Notes under the pieces: generated by a model | Told to the model about the DNA's origin: nothing | The model's database searches: none | What the model saw: the letters and a program-made list of their open reading frames with translations, nothing else | Program-made: the position numbers and the translations under genes | Shown here: piece after piece, positions 1 to 7,764 of the stretch | How the letters are laid out: the number at the start of each line of letters is the position of its first letter | Numbering within the stretch: the stretch's first letter is position 1 | Assembly: GCA_017382775.1 (NCBI GenBank) | Contig: JAFNZQ010000142.1 | Coordinates: 1 to 13,657, forward strand | Length of the DNA stretch: 13,657 nucleotides | Direction of reading: 5' to 3' | Origin: Spirochaetaceae bacterium | Lineage (GTDB): Bacteria > Spirochaetota > Spirochaetia > Treponematales > Treponemataceae

Positions 1-3000
1 AATGGGGGCACCAACTCCACCGCCGCCACCACCGCCGCCACCGGGTGTTCCTTCACGGTCATCTTCGCGTATAATATTGTTACCGCCACCGCCCATTCCA
101 CCATGGATGGGCAAGCCTTCGTGAACCGTCAACTCAAGGGATACGGCATCGGCAATCAAAATTTCCCCCGCGGGATATCCGTCATGACCGGCAGCACCTG
201 ACAGGCCTCCAAGACCACCATGGCTTCCGATGGCGGCTCCGGACCCCGGCGTACCCCATGCTCCCAATGTACGCAATTTTGCCGGAACCTCCTTACCCTC
301 ACGTCCGTTCGGGAAATCAATAAACTTATCATCTCCGCCGTGCCTGGAGGTATGGTCATTTTTACCGTTATTTTTCCCATCATCGCCGCTGTAACTACCG
401 TCGTGCGTCTTTCCCAGAATAAAACCATCCTCCGGAAGCCATAGGAGACAAAGATCCTCATAGGTTATTTCAGGCACATCTCCATCTTTGACGCCTGCAT
501 AATCGGGGCCAATGGTAACTGAAACTTTCTCGTCCTCAGATGTTTTAGTACCACCCCAATTATTTTTTTCATCAGTGGGATCTTCCGTATAAGTACCCTC
601 ATTTTTAAATCTGTTGGCGGATCTTTGATAAAGTTTCACCGGTTGATTCTCCGGCCTATCAAACTCACCTTCAGCAATCGCTTCGAATACAACATCACCC
701 GTTGATGTTAATTGTGTCTTAACATATATATCACCCTTCTCGGGGTCTCGCCTAGTGGCGTCTCGCACAAAGACATAGGATGAATCGGTAGGCTTTAGAT
801 AGCTGCCTAATTTACCATCATTGTCAAGGAGTTTCGTAGCTCGCAACCAGGCTTCATAGATTGAAACATTTCCGTCATAGCGATCGTTATGAGTCGGACC
901 GTAAACATCAGCACCAACATATTTTGCGTCTTTGACAATATAGTCATCGTAGTCGAACCAATTATAGCCAAAACGGTACATATGAGCGGGATCGGTGTAT
1001 CCACCTTCCGCAACGAGTGTTCCGCCGCCATAAATTTCCAATCGAGTACCGACGGGCACATGAATACCTGCGCGACCACTCAAAGAACCATAGGATTTTC
1101 CCGCCTTTGCCGTTAAGGTTGCTCCTTTTTCAATGAACAGGCGCAAAACAGTCGTTGCAGTTCCGCCAATTAATTCCGCTGCTGTTTTATCATTTTCATT
1201 TGCCTTTTCGGGAACCAAACTTATTGCGCTACGGTTGTCAACTTGGTCTATCGTTATATCTTTAAAAATTCCGTAGGTATGCACACCGGCTTTAAGTTCC
1301 CGCAACCGTGAGGTTGCCGTTAAGTTATCCTCAAGAATTATTCCTTCAAAGTTCCATGCCGGATACAAGGTCAACACATTATCATCCGTGGAGCATTTTA
1401 CCTTCATGTTTTCGCAGGGTACAAGACTTGCTCCCGTGGGGAAACCATCTTTACCGATTACGATTTCACCTGTTCCGTCGGCAGGACCATTGGTGGAGTA
1501 CTTAACGTCATAATATTTATTACCCAACTTATTTTGAGAACTGACGGTGTTTTTTACGTCGTACAGACCCACACACCTAAATGTGGGGCGATAGGGCACC
1601 GGCCAGTCAACCACGGGGGGCATAACTCCTGCCATACAGGTGCCTGCTATACCGTTGCTTTTACTGGTAAAATATGCCTCATTGGTTGAGGGCAAATTCT
1701 TCACGTCAAAACCAAAGTCAACCTTCACCGAAATTCGTTTTTGCTCCCAAAGGCCTATTACCTCAAAGTTATCAATCTCATCGGACACACGGCCGCTTAT
1801 GGGTTGGCCGTATCGATCATGGGTTTGGGTTTTAATATCGGAAGGATCCTTGAAATATCCCGCAAACTGGTAATTCTTGAAAGCTGTCACCAAATTATCG
1901 GGTATCTGCGGTAACGATACTCTGGCATATGGCGAATCAAACTTTGTTTCCGCAGTGGTAACCGTACCCTGGGCAAATTCTCGAGCGGCGGAAATGTACT
2001 CCTCCGAGGTTATACCCATTGGTTGTCCGTTTCGCACTGTCATTAGAACAGAAACCGGCTCGTACTGGGCATAGAACGTCATTTCCGTGCCAAAATATGC
2101 GGGGGCAAAGGGTTCATCGGGGTTAATAATCTGACCGTCGGAGGAATAATAACAATTCCCTCCCTCGTAGGCGTCAAAAAAGCCCATATACATCATTCCC
2201 TTTGCGTGGGAATTCAATTCAGATACAGAGATCGGCAATGCCGGCAATGGTCGCCCATAGGCATGAGCCACCTTTGTAATGCCCGCCTTTGTGGAGAATA
2301 ATAAGGATATTTTAACAGCATCCCATACCACATCAACGGAAATGGTTCCGTCGGCAACCAGTTGATCTTCAAGTATGCTGAAACGATAAACCAATTCACC
2401 CACTCGCTCCGTGGGTACTTCAAACAGCACCTTATCGCCATCCTTGTAATTGACAATTACGGATTTTATAACATATCCTGTGTTAGGTGCGGCCACCATC
2501 TTGAAATTGGTGAGGCTATCACCGTCTCGTGTCACACTGACAACGCCCCACTTCTCAATTTGGTCCGCGGGGGGGGCAACGGAACCGGTAGTTCCGTCGG
2601 TACTGGGGCCTAAATAGTCCACATTCACGTTAAAATCCCGTGTCTCAAAATCGGCCATAATAAGAATGGTTTCAGCGGGCATCTTAAAGATGAAACCGCG
2701 AATGTCATCAAAGGTTATCAAGGAAACCCGTCCACTGCTCATTCCCATATATCGCAGGGTATTTTCGGAATACTGGTGAGTTTCATCGGAACGAACGGAA
2801 ACGAGAACCTCTTCACCGGGAAGGGCTGAGGCCACTTCGATTCCGCCCACTGTCAGTGTGATGCTTCCAAATTCAAGCTGACTGATGGTCATGCGATATG
2901 CATCTTTTGATGTTAATTTGGTCACATATTTTTCCCACACCAAGGCTCGTCGATATGAGGCAAGGCCTTCCGTTTCCACCACAATTGAAATTAGGCTGCT

Positions 3001-3933
3001 TCCGAAGGCATCGTCCGCAATGTAACTCTGGGACGGCATTGTTGCGGCAAGGTTTACTTCCACCAGGCCACTTTCCAAGAATGCACCGGTACCGATGGTT
3101 TCAAGAGATGCGGGCAATGTCAATGTTTCAATGTTGTTTCCGCGGAATGAATAATCGCCAATACTTTTCAGTGTGGGCGGTAAAACCACGGATGTGATGT
3201 TTTTGTTGGAAAAAACACTGTTTCCGATTCCACGTACTTCCATACCGTCAATACAGGAAGGAATGAACAATTCTCCGCCTTTGTAATCGGAAGAAACGGC
3301 GGTGATTACACCTTCGGAATTTATTGTAAAATAGCGAGGCAATGAGACTACCGTAATGCTGGTCTGTGCTCCCTCGCTGCTGGTCAAAACAACTTTTGTG
3401 CTTCCGCTTTTGCGTCCAAAGGAACCGCCAAGGGTAAGACCGAGAAAGTTGCGAGCCAAGGGGCGTCCTGCAACCTCACCGAGATCCACAATGGAAATGT
3501 CCTCTGAATGCCACTCCAAAGAGTAGGAATCGGAATTTGACTTAATCGTGGGTTCGTAAATCATATCTCCCTGGAAATAGATGATCTCTTCCGTTTCGAT
3601 TTGTGTCTCATACATTTTAGTGAATTGAGCTGAAAGAAAAACATCTCCGGCAGGCATGGTAAAATAACCTTTCCGTATGGGAACCGTTCGTTTTCCCATA
3701 GTGTAGTTCAACGAATTTTCCACCACCGTGTAGCCCACGTCGGGAATTACCTGCACGTCTACGTTGCTACCCACGGCGAACATATTTGCTGAAACTTTAA
3801 TTCGTCCTCCCACAATGGACGAATCCACCGAAACTTTGTGTTCATCCAGGGTCACAAAATTGCTACCGCAGGACACAAAAGCAACGAATGTCAGCAACAA
3901 CGATACTTTTAAATACAACTTTTGAAGCCTCAT
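1..3933 (-). CDS. Large BspA-like LRR surface lipoprotein, C-terminus beyond the window
   Basis: The frame is open without a stop over 1311 codons and continues past the left edge, so the true length is unknown. It starts at ATG 3933, six nt after AGGAGG (3945-3940). The N-terminus is a lipoprotein signal: basic residues, a hydrophobic core and the lipobox FVSC with Cys22, so the mature protein is probably lipid-anchored in an outer or cytoplasmic membrane. Residues about 202-340 form a BspA/LRR_5-type leucine-rich block (for example SIGDYSF, TIGTGAF). Three InlB-B/Listeria-Bacteroides-like repeats follow at about 580-627, 680-735 and 785-862, each of the type GYF or GLY followed by an aromatic end such as YAQYEP, GLWEQ or YPAW. 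Residues about 1228-1311 are very rich in glycine, with a run of nine Gly. Family knowledge suggests adhesion or host-matrix contact; this is inference. It is a single gene with its own promoter. Confidence 0.88.
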   Translation of the reverse strand, partial: MRLQKLYLKVSLLLTFVAFVSCGSNFVTLDEHKVSVDSSIVGGRIKVSANMFAVGSNVDVQVIPDVGYTVVENSLNYTMGKRTVPIRKGYFTMPAGDVFLSAQFTKMYETQIETEEIIYFQGDMIYEPTIKSNSDSYSLEWHSEDISIVDLGEVAGRPLARNFLGLTLGGSFGRKSGSTKVVLTSSEGAQTSITVVSLPRYFTINSEGVITAVSSDYKGGELFIPSCIDGMEVRGIGNSVFSNKNITSVVLPPTLKSIGDYSFRGNNIETLTLPASLETIGTGAFLESGLVEVNLAATMPSQSYIADDAFGSSLISIVVETEGLASYRRALVWEKYVTKLTSKDAYRMTISQLEFGSITLTVGGIEVASALPGEEVLVSVRSDETHQYSENTLRYMGMSSGRVSLITFDDIRGFIFKMPAETILIMADFETRDFNVNVDYLGPSTDGTTGSVAPPADQIEKWGVVSVTRDGDSLTNFKMVAAPNTGYVIKSVIVNYKDGDKVLFEVPTERVGELVYRFSILEDQLVADGTISVDVVWDAVKISLLFSTKAGITKVAHAYGRPLPALPISVSELNSHAKGMMYMGFFDAYEGGNCYYSSDGQIINPDEPFAPAYFGTEMTFYAQYEPVSVLMTVRNGQPMGITSEEYISAAREFAQGTVTTAETKFDSPYARVSLPQIPDNLVTAFKNYQFAGYFKDPSDIKTQTHDRYGQPISGRVSDEIDNFEVIGLWEQKRISVKVDFGFDVKNLPSTNEAYFTSKSNGIAGTCMAGVMPPVVDWPVPYRPTFRCVGLYDVKNTVSSQNKLGNKYYDVKYSTNGPADGTGEIVIGKDGFPTGASLVPCENMKVKCSTDDNVLTLYPAWNFEGIILEDNLTATSRLRELKAGVHTYGIFKDITIDQVDNRSAISLVPEKANENDKTAAELIGGTATTVLRLFIEKGATLTAKAGKSYGSLSGRAGIHVPVGTRLEIYGGGTLVAEGGYTDPAHMYRFGYNWFDYDDYIVKDAKYVGADVYGPTHNDRYDGNVSIYEAWLRATKLLDNDGKLGSYLKPTDSSYVFVRDATRRDPEKGDIYVKTQLTSTGDVVFEAIAEGEFDRPENQPVKLYQRSANRFKNEGTYTEDPTDEKNNWGGTKTSEDEKVSVTIGPDYAGVKDGDVPEITYEDLCLLWLPEDGFILGKTHDGSYSGDDGKNNGKNDHTSRHGGDDKFIDFPNGREGKEVPAKLRTLGAWGTPGSGAAIGSHGGLGGLSGAAGHDGYPAGEILIADAVSLELTVHEGLPIHGGMGGGGNNIIREDDREGTPGGGGGGGGGVGAPI
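16..42 (-). repeat. Glycine tract, nine GGN codons in a row
   Basis: On the minus strand nine consecutive codons (mainly GGC and GGT) encode poly-glycine within the lipoprotein. A second cluster, HGGMGGGG, lies just before it in the protein (about 79-105). The trinucleotide repeat could vary in copy number by slippage without shifting the frame. It probably acts as a flexible linker or a Gly-rich low-complexity surface segment. Confidence 0.7.
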
Positions 3934-4065
3934 AATGGCCCTCCTTGTTCCACTTAACAAAATTGGAATACTTTTTTCTCAACTTTCTCTTTTTTTTACT
4001 TTATGTCTATTTTTTACTTTCTTTCGAGTTAAAACCGATTTTACCCGGTTCAAACCCTTTGTCAT
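3934..4065 (-). promoter_or_regulatory. 5' leader of the LRR lipoprotein mRNA
   Basis: The predicted transcript starts near 4059, giving an untranslated leader of about 126 nt, far longer than the other leaders in this window. It holds a strong ribosome binding site, AAGGAGGG (3946-3939), before the ATG at 3933. A small stem with arms 4050-4046 and 4037-4033 (AACCG/CGGTT, 8-nt loop) lies about 10 nt from the predicted start point and could stabilise the mRNA. The stem is short, so this is weak. The rest is purine-rich on the mRNA strand and shows no known riboswitch that I can recognise. Confidence 0.4.
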
Positions 4066-4094
4066 ATTGTAACACAGAATTTAGAATTTGTCAA
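4066..4094 (-). promoter_or_regulatory. Sigma70-type promoter of the LRR lipoprotein gene
   Basis: The -35 box is a perfect TTGACA (4094-4089), the spacer is exactly 17 bp, and the -10 box is TACAAT (4071-4066). Upstream on the same strand lies a long A/T-tract region (about 4095-4140) that would act well as an UP element. Together this predicts strong constitutive expression from about 4059. Confidence 0.75.
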
Positions 4095-4102
4095 GCAAAA
4101 AT

Positions 4103-4132
4103 ATAAAATAAACTAATTTTTTTTTATTTTAT
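4103..4132 (-). terminator. Possible AT-only terminator after znuB
   Basis: A perfect 10-bp inverted repeat (arms 4132-4123 and 4112-4103, 10-nt loop) is followed on the minus strand by ATTTTT. It lies about 80 nt after the znuB stop. The stem has no G or C and would be weak, and the same A/T tracts are equally explained as an UP element for the next promoter. No better terminator is visible between znuB and that promoter. Confidence 0.25.
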
Positions 4133-4213
4133 TTACGTTTTTCAATGTTTTTTCAATATTTCGTTAATATCCCATCAAAAAAGGCAATTTTTTTTTATAA
4201 AATTCCATTGTGG

Positions 4214-5047
4214 TCATCGGCGGAAAGGATTTTTTTTCACCCCTAAAACCGCAAAAAGCACAATTAGGAAAACGCATACAATGGTGGGTCCCACCGGGGA
4301 TGAGGCGCCAATGGATATCAACAGTCCCGACAGGGTTCCAAACACCCCAATTAGGGCGGAAACCACCGTTACGCTTTTAAACCGTCGGCAAACCTGCATT
4401 GCACAGAAACCGGGAAACACAATCAAGGCACATACCAAAAGGGAACCCACCAAGGTCATGGCCAAAACAATGACCACCGCCACCACAGATGCGATTATCA
4501 TCTTCCAAAGACCGGCATTTATCCCGGAACTTTGGGCAAAATCAAAGTCGAAGGACACGGTAAAAATCCGGTGATAGCCGAAAATGAAAATCAAAACCGC
4601 CGTGAGGGAAACACAGGCACACAAAATTATTTCCCGAGACGAAAGGGTCAGAATGGCGGTTGTGCCAAAAAGCATATTGCAAACATCTCCGGAAATATTT
4701 GATGATGGGGAAAAAATGCTTAAAACCAAGTAACCTATTCCCAACATTCCCACGGAAATCATTGCGATCGCCACGTCGCCACCGATTTTTTTACCGAAAT
4801 TCAGCAGCAAAATGGCGGAAATCACCATAACCGGTATCACCACGGTCATGGGAGCAACAATTTTCAGCACACCGGCAATGGCAAAAACGCCAAAGGCTAA
4901 ATGGGAAAGTCCGTCGCCTATGAATGAAAATCGTTGCAAAATCAATGTGGTGCCGAAAAGGGATGAACACAGGGCAATGAGGGCGCCCACAATAAGGGCA
5001 TTTTGCACAAAGGGAAAGGCGGAAAATTCCAGTATTTTTTCAATCAT
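4214..5047 (-). CDS. znuB: Zinc/manganese-type ABC transporter permease, ABC-3 family (ZnuB)
   Basis: This 277-residue, strongly hydrophobic protein has many membrane segments along its length and fits the ABC-3 permease family (ZnuB/TroC/MntB), whose members are about 260-290 residues. The family motif GDGLSHLAFG is near residues 44-53. It forms the membrane channel that takes metal from the ZnuA lipoprotein, driven by ZnuC. The start at ATG 5047 overlaps the znuC stop as ATGA and follows GGAGG at a 5-nt distance, so translation is coupled. It is the last gene of the operon. Which metal is moved (Zn, Mn or Fe) cannot be read from this subunit. Confidence 0.92.
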   Translation of the reverse strand: MIEKILEFSAFPFVQNALIVGALIALCSSLFGTTLILQRFSFIGDGLSHLAFGVFAIAGVLKIVAPMTVVIPVMVISAILLLNFGKKIGGDVAIAMISVGMLGIGYLVLSIFSPSSNISGDVCNMLFGTTAILTLSSREIILCACVSLTAVLIFIFGYHRIFTVSFDFDFAQSSGINAGLWKMIIASVVAVVIVLAMTLVGSLLVCALIVFPGFCAMQVCRRFKSVTVVSALIGVFGTLSGLLISIGASSPVGPTIVCVFLIVLFAVLGVKKNPFRR

Positions 5048-5706
5048 TTTAGCCTCCGAAAGCCCGCCACGGTACCGAAAAAGTTTTTCTCACCGATGGA
5101 AAGAACGGTTTTTCCAATTTCCGAAAATGCCGAAAAATCGTGGGTTACCACAATAACGGAAAGACCGCCTTCATTCAGTTTTCCCAAAAGCAATGGGATT
5201 TTATCCATGGATTCTTTGTCCAAGGCGGCATCCGGCTCGTCGAGAATCAGCAATTTTTTGGCGGCGCAAAGCGCTCTGGCCAACAGGACTCGTCTTTGTT
5301 GTCCGCCGGAAAGAGCGGAAAAGTTTTTTCTGCGAATATCGGCCACGGAAAGTTTTTCCATTGCATCCTCAGCCACAGCACGGTGCTTTCCGGTGAAAAA
5401 AGGGAATGCGGAAGGTGTACATCCGGACATTATCACTTCCCCAACGGAGGCCGGAAAATATTCGGCGGATGCAACCTGTTGGGGGAGATAACCGATTTGT
5501 CCCTTTAATGAGGAATCAACACGAAGAGTTCCCGAAGAAATGGGATGTAGCCCCAAAATGGCTCTGAGCAAGGTGGTTTTACCGCAACCGTTGGCACCGC
5601 AAATCACCAAAAAATCACCGGGAAAAACCTTGAAATTCAAGTCCTTTACAGTGAGATTTGCCGAATGTTTTATCACCAAATTTTCGCATTCGATTAAAGC
5701 CTTCAT
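5044..5706 (-). CDS. znuC: Zinc/manganese-type ABC transporter ATPase (ZnuC)
   Basis: A 220-residue ABC ATPase. Walker A is GANGCGKTT (residues 37-45), with Cys instead of the usual Ala/Ser before GKT. The Q-loop is YLPQQ, the signature LSGGQQRRVLLARAL, Walker B with the catalytic Glu LLILDEPDAALD, and the H-loop VTHDF, so the motif set is complete. It powers metal import through ZnuB. I chose ATG 5706 rather than an upstream in-frame start at 5784 because 5706 overlaps the znuA stop as ATGA, follows GGAAGG at 6 nt, and gives the family's usual N-terminus; the longer form would add 26 unconserved residues read inside znuA. It ends in another ATGA overlap with znuB. Confidence 0.93.
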   Translation of the reverse strand: MKALIECENLVIKHSANLTVKDLNFKVFPGDFLVICGANGCGKTTLLRAILGLHPISSGTLRVDSSLKGQIGYLPQQVASAEYFPASVGEVIMSGCTPSAFPFFTGKHRAVAEDAMEKLSVADIRRKNFSALSGGQQRRVLLARALCAAKKLLILDEPDAALDKESMDKIPLLLGKLNEGGLSVIVVTHDFSAFSEIGKTVLSIGEKNFFGTVAGFRRLK

Positions 5707-6617
5707 CGCAAACCTTCCCGTAACACGGAAATGTTTTCCGCCATGGTTTTCAAATAGGATTTTCCCGAATTGATTTCCTCCCAAGAAACGATTTGCATGG
5801 AATCCAATTCGACGACGGAAATGTCCTTTCGGTCAATTAACTCCATTAGAGAGGTTGCGATTTTCTTATCGGAATTTTCCGAAACGAAAATTGTTTTTAC
5901 ATCAAACTGTTGGATTTTTTCTCCCAAGAAAACCAGTTGATTGAAGGATGCGGCGCTTTCCGTTCCGCAGGAAGAAAAGGCGGCAAAGCATTCTATGTCA
6001 TTGGAAGTAAAAATTTCGTCATGGAAGAAAGGACCGAAAGGAAAACGGTCGGCGAAAATAACCTTTTTTCCATTGTTTTCCGAGGCAATGGCGGAAAGTT
6101 CCCTTTCCAATGTCCATATTTCTTCAATGTACCGACGGCAATTTTCCGTAAATCGGGCCTTTTCTTCGGGAAAAACTTCAATGAGTTTGTCACGAATTTT
6201 TTCGCAGGAAGAAGTTGCATCCCGCAGAGAGAGCCAAATGTGTTCATCCTCATCGGAATTGGAAGAAAGTTTCAACATCGATTTTGGTTGCATGGATTGG
6301 GGCAATTCATCTGTCCAATGTTCGCTGATACCACCCACTGTTACCAGAAGATCGCTTTGGGAAACGGTAACAAAGGTTTCGGCAGTGGCGAAAAAATTAT
6401 GCATATCAACGCCGGCGAAAAGCAAAATAGGCGTTATATCACTGTTATTGCCCAAAATGTTTCGCACCCAATCGTAAACGGAAAATGTTGTGCACAAAAC
6501 GGTTTTCTTGTTGTCCTCGCTTTGTGTGGGAACTTTTTTTTGACAAGACAAAGGCAGCATCAAAATCACAGTGAGAAAAAAAATTTTTGCAACCATGAAA
6601 CCGGAGACTTTTTTCAC
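5703..6617 (-). CDS. znuA: Metal-binding ABC transporter lipoprotein (ZnuA/TroA family)
   Basis: A 304-residue cluster A-I solute-binding lipoprotein. The signal peptide ends in lipobox LPLSC with Cys25. Probable metal ligands are His73 (GVDMHN, matching GxDPHxY of the family) and His126 (DEHIWLS, matching DPHxWL). At the third ligand site the usual HxAFxY is replaced by ADRFPFGPF, putting Asp190 where His is expected. The stretch AAFSSCGTESAASF fits the C-terminal lobe of Gram-positive and spirochete relatives. There is no His-rich loop. It delivers Zn or Mn to ZnuB/ZnuC, encoded directly downstream with ATGA overlaps. The start is GTG 6617, exactly at the predicted transcription start. ATG 6596 (residue 8) is an alternative, but has no Shine-Dalgarno and still leaves a usable signal peptide. 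Confidence 0.88.
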   Translation of the reverse strand: MKKVSGFMVAKIFFLTVILMLPLSCQKKVPTQSEDNKKTVLCTTFSVYDWVRNILGNNSDITPILLFAGVDMHNFFATAETFVTVSQSDLLVTVGGISEHWTDELPQSMQPKSMLKLSSNSDEDEHIWLSLRDATSSCEKIRDKLIEVFPEEKARFTENCRRYIEEIWTLERELSAIASENNGKKVIFADRFPFGPFFHDEIFTSNDIECFAAFSSCGTESAASFNQLVFLGEKIQQFDVKTIFVSENSDKKIATSLMELIDRKDISVVELDSMQIVSWEEINSGKSYLKTMAENISVLREGLR

Positions 6618-6623
6618 AGTTTG

Positions 6624-6652
6624 AATGTAGCAGATTTGTGAGTTTTTGTCAA
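6624..6652 (-). promoter_or_regulatory. Promoter of znuACB, predicted leaderless
   Basis: The boxes are a perfect TTGACA (6652-6647), a 17-bp spacer and TACATT (6629-6624), with an extended TGC just before the -10. The start point 7 nt downstream is 6617, which is the G of the GTG start codon. No Shine-Dalgarno exists. I see no convincing Zur, TroR or Fur palindrome here, so metal regulation is not shown. It lies back to back with the mogA promoter, the two -35 boxes being 33 bp apart. Confidence 0.7.
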
Positions 6653-6685
6653 GGGAACTGACTGTTTTTTTACTCTAAAAATGAT

Positions 6686-6714
6686 TTGACAAAACATTTA
6701 TTTTCGGATAGAAT
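6686..6714 (+). promoter_or_regulatory. Promoter of the mogA/moaB-family gene
   Basis: A perfect TTGACA (6686-6691), a 17-bp spacer and TAGAAT (6709-6714) predict a start point near 6721. The short leader of about 13 nt contains AAAGGA (6720-6725) eight nt before ATG 6734, so the ribosome binding site would sit at the very 5' end of the mRNA. Confidence 0.72.
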
Positions 6715-6733
6715 GTTCCAAAGGATTTATTAT

Positions 6734-7225
6734 ATGAAAAAACGTTTGGCAATTCTGACTTCCAGCGACTCTTCATACAGAGGAGAACGGGAAGACAAAA
6801 GTGGTCCCGAAATTCGTCGTATGGGCGAAGAAATGGGTTGGTCTGTGGTGTTTCAAGAAATCTATCCGGATGAACAAAATATTTTAGCCGAAGTTATGGA
6901 AAAAATTGCAGACGAGGACATGGCGGATTTAATTTTAACCACCGGCGGAACCGGTTTTTCCCCCAGAGATGTTACTCCCGAAGCCACAGCCCAAGTGTGT
7001 TCCCGAATGTGCCCCGGAATTGCCGAAGCCATGAGGGCATACAGTATGCAATTTACCAAAAGGGCCATGTTAAGTCGCGGCCTTTGCGGAATTCGGGGAA
7101 AAAGCCTTATTGTAAACCTGCCCGGAAGCCCCAAAGCGGTGAAAGAATGCCTTGAATTCATATTCCGGGAATTGGAACACGGTTTGGAAATTCTCCAAGG
7201 AGATGCATCCCGTTGCGCTGATTGA
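6734..7225 (+). CDS. MogA/MoaB-family molybdopterin-binding protein
   Basis: A 163-residue, one-domain protein of the MogA/MoaB fold. The hallmark loop TTGGTGFSPRDVTPEAT (residues 69-85) binds molybdopterin, and the C-terminal part has the family pattern LCGIRG...LPGSPKAV. In Moco synthesis MogA adenylylates molybdopterin, while MoaB proteins in some lineages have lost or changed this role. No other moa/moe/mob gene is visible, so the pathway is not supported here. The start is ATG 6734, with AAAGGA at 8 nt. An in-frame TTG at 6686 overlaps the -35 box and would be outside the transcript. It appears to be a single gene, divergent from znuA. Confidence 0.87.
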   Translation: MKKRLAILTSSDSSYRGEREDKSGPEIRRMGEEMGWSVVFQEIYPDEQNILAEVMEKIADEDMADLILTTGGTGFSPRDVTPEATAQVCSRMCPGIAEAMRAYSMQFTKRAMLSRGLCGIRGKSLIVNLPGSPKAVKECLEFIFRELEHGLEILQGDASRCAD

Positions 7226-7252
7226 AAATTCAAAATTTTTTTTCAAAAACAC

Positions 7253-7281
7253 TTGACATTTTTGAATTTTTATGCAATAAT
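7253..7281 (+). promoter_or_regulatory. Promoter of argR-der-merR, predicted leaderless
   Basis: A perfect TTGACA (7253-7258), a 17-bp spacer and AATAAT (7276-7281), preceded by the extended -10 element TGC (7273-7275). The start point 7 nt downstream is 7288, the A of the argR ATG. There is no Shine-Dalgarno between promoter and ATG. The spacer and -10 are covered by an ARG-box-like operator. Confidence 0.75.
7261..7278 (+). promoter_or_regulatory. ARG box (ArgR operator) overlapping the argR promoter
   Basis: The 18 bp TTTGAATTTTTATGCAAT match the E. coli ARG box consensus WNTGAATWWWWATTCANW at 17 of 18 positions; the only mismatch is G at 7274 where T is expected. It covers the spacer and first half of the -10 box, so bound ArgR would block RNA polymerase. 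This predicts autoregulation of argR and, with it, of der and the MerR-like gene. A second full box at the usual 3-bp distance is not present; only a shortened TGAAAATTCA lies upstream (7223-7232). Confidence 0.62.
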
Positions 7282-7287
7282 AATGGC

Positions 7288-7764
7288 ATGCGAAAACGAC
7301 GTGCACGTCTTGAAGTTCTTAAAGAAATTCTCACCGAGCAGGAAATTTCCTCCCAAGAGGCTTTGCTTCCGATTTTGCAAAATCTGGGTTATGACGTAAC
7401 CCAGGCAACTCTTTCCAGGGATTTGAAGGCTCTTAAAGTAAACAAAATTTCAGGTGCGAAAGGATACATCCTCACTCTACCCTACGATAACCACCTTTCC
7501 GAAATTGACTACGCAAGGGATTTTTTGCGAGGATACATTTCCGTCACCCTTTCCAATAACATTGCTGTAATAAAAACCCATTCCGGTTTTACCGATATTG
7601 TGGCCAATGCCATTGACACACTCATGTCTGACGTGGTTTTAGGTACCATTGCCGGAGGAGACAACTGTGTTTTTGCCTGTTTGAAGGCTTCCGTAACCGA
7701 AGAACTTTTCTTCACTTCCATGGAGCGGGAAATTCGAGGATTTAAACGAGATGAACCAAAATGA
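7288..7764 (+). CDS. argR: ArgR/AhrC-family arginine repressor
   Basis: A 158-residue transcription regulator, matching the family's usual 150-160. The N-terminal winged helix-turn-helix has the recognition helix TQATLSRD (38-45), matching the family TQATVSRD. The C-terminal oligomerisation domain has GTIAGGD (119-125), where most members have GTIAGDD or GTICGDD. The first of the two arginine-contacting Asp residues is therefore Gly124. The start is ATG 7288; an in-frame ATG at 7222 would add 22 residues read through the promoter and give an overlong protein. It overlaps der by 14 bp. No arginine metabolism gene is in view, so its targets are unknown apart from the ARG box at its own promoter. 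Whether arginine is still the effector is open. Confidence 0.9.
   Translation: MRKRRARLEVLKEILTEQEISSQEALLPILQNLGYDVTQATLSRDLKALKVNKISGAKGYILTLPYDNHLSEIDYARDFLRGYISVTLSNNIAVIKTHSGFTDIVANAIDTLMSDVVLGTIAGGDNCVFACLKASVTEELFFTSMEREIRGFKRDEPK

Noticed and set aside
156..1505. Several short plus- and minus-strand reading frames inside the first 1.5 kb
   Set aside because: They lie across one long minus-strand frame that is open in all 1311 codons and encodes recognisable domains; the short ones have no family features or ribosome sites.
5003..5491. A 162-codon plus-strand frame opposite znuC
   Set aside because: It is antisense to a complete ABC ATPase with all motifs, and its translation has no recognisable domain.
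5707..5784. Longer znuC start at 5784
   Set aside because: The added residues are read through znuA, whereas ATG 5706 has an ATGA overlap and a Shine-Dalgarno.
5910..6641. A 243-codon plus-strand frame opposite znuA
   Set aside because: It mirrors znuA and its signal peptide region; there is no promoter or ribosome site and the composition is unnatural.
6600..6690. Zur/Fur-type operator between znuA and mogA
   Set aside because: Only CACA/TGTG ends of a 26-bp stretch match as an inverted repeat; no known metal-regulator consensus fits.
7223..7232. TGAAAATTCA as a second ARG box
   Set aside because: The half-sites are 4 bp too close compared with the consensus, and it is not at the usual distance from the main box.
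7225..7270. 11-bp inverted repeat AAAATTCAAAA/TTTTGAATTTT as a mogA terminator
   Set aside because: The stem is almost only A/T with a 24-nt loop that contains the argR -35 box; the right arm is better explained by the ARG box.
7222..7287. Longer argR start at ATG 7222
   Set aside because: It would place the coding start upstream of the -35 and -10 boxes and add 22 residues that the family lacks.
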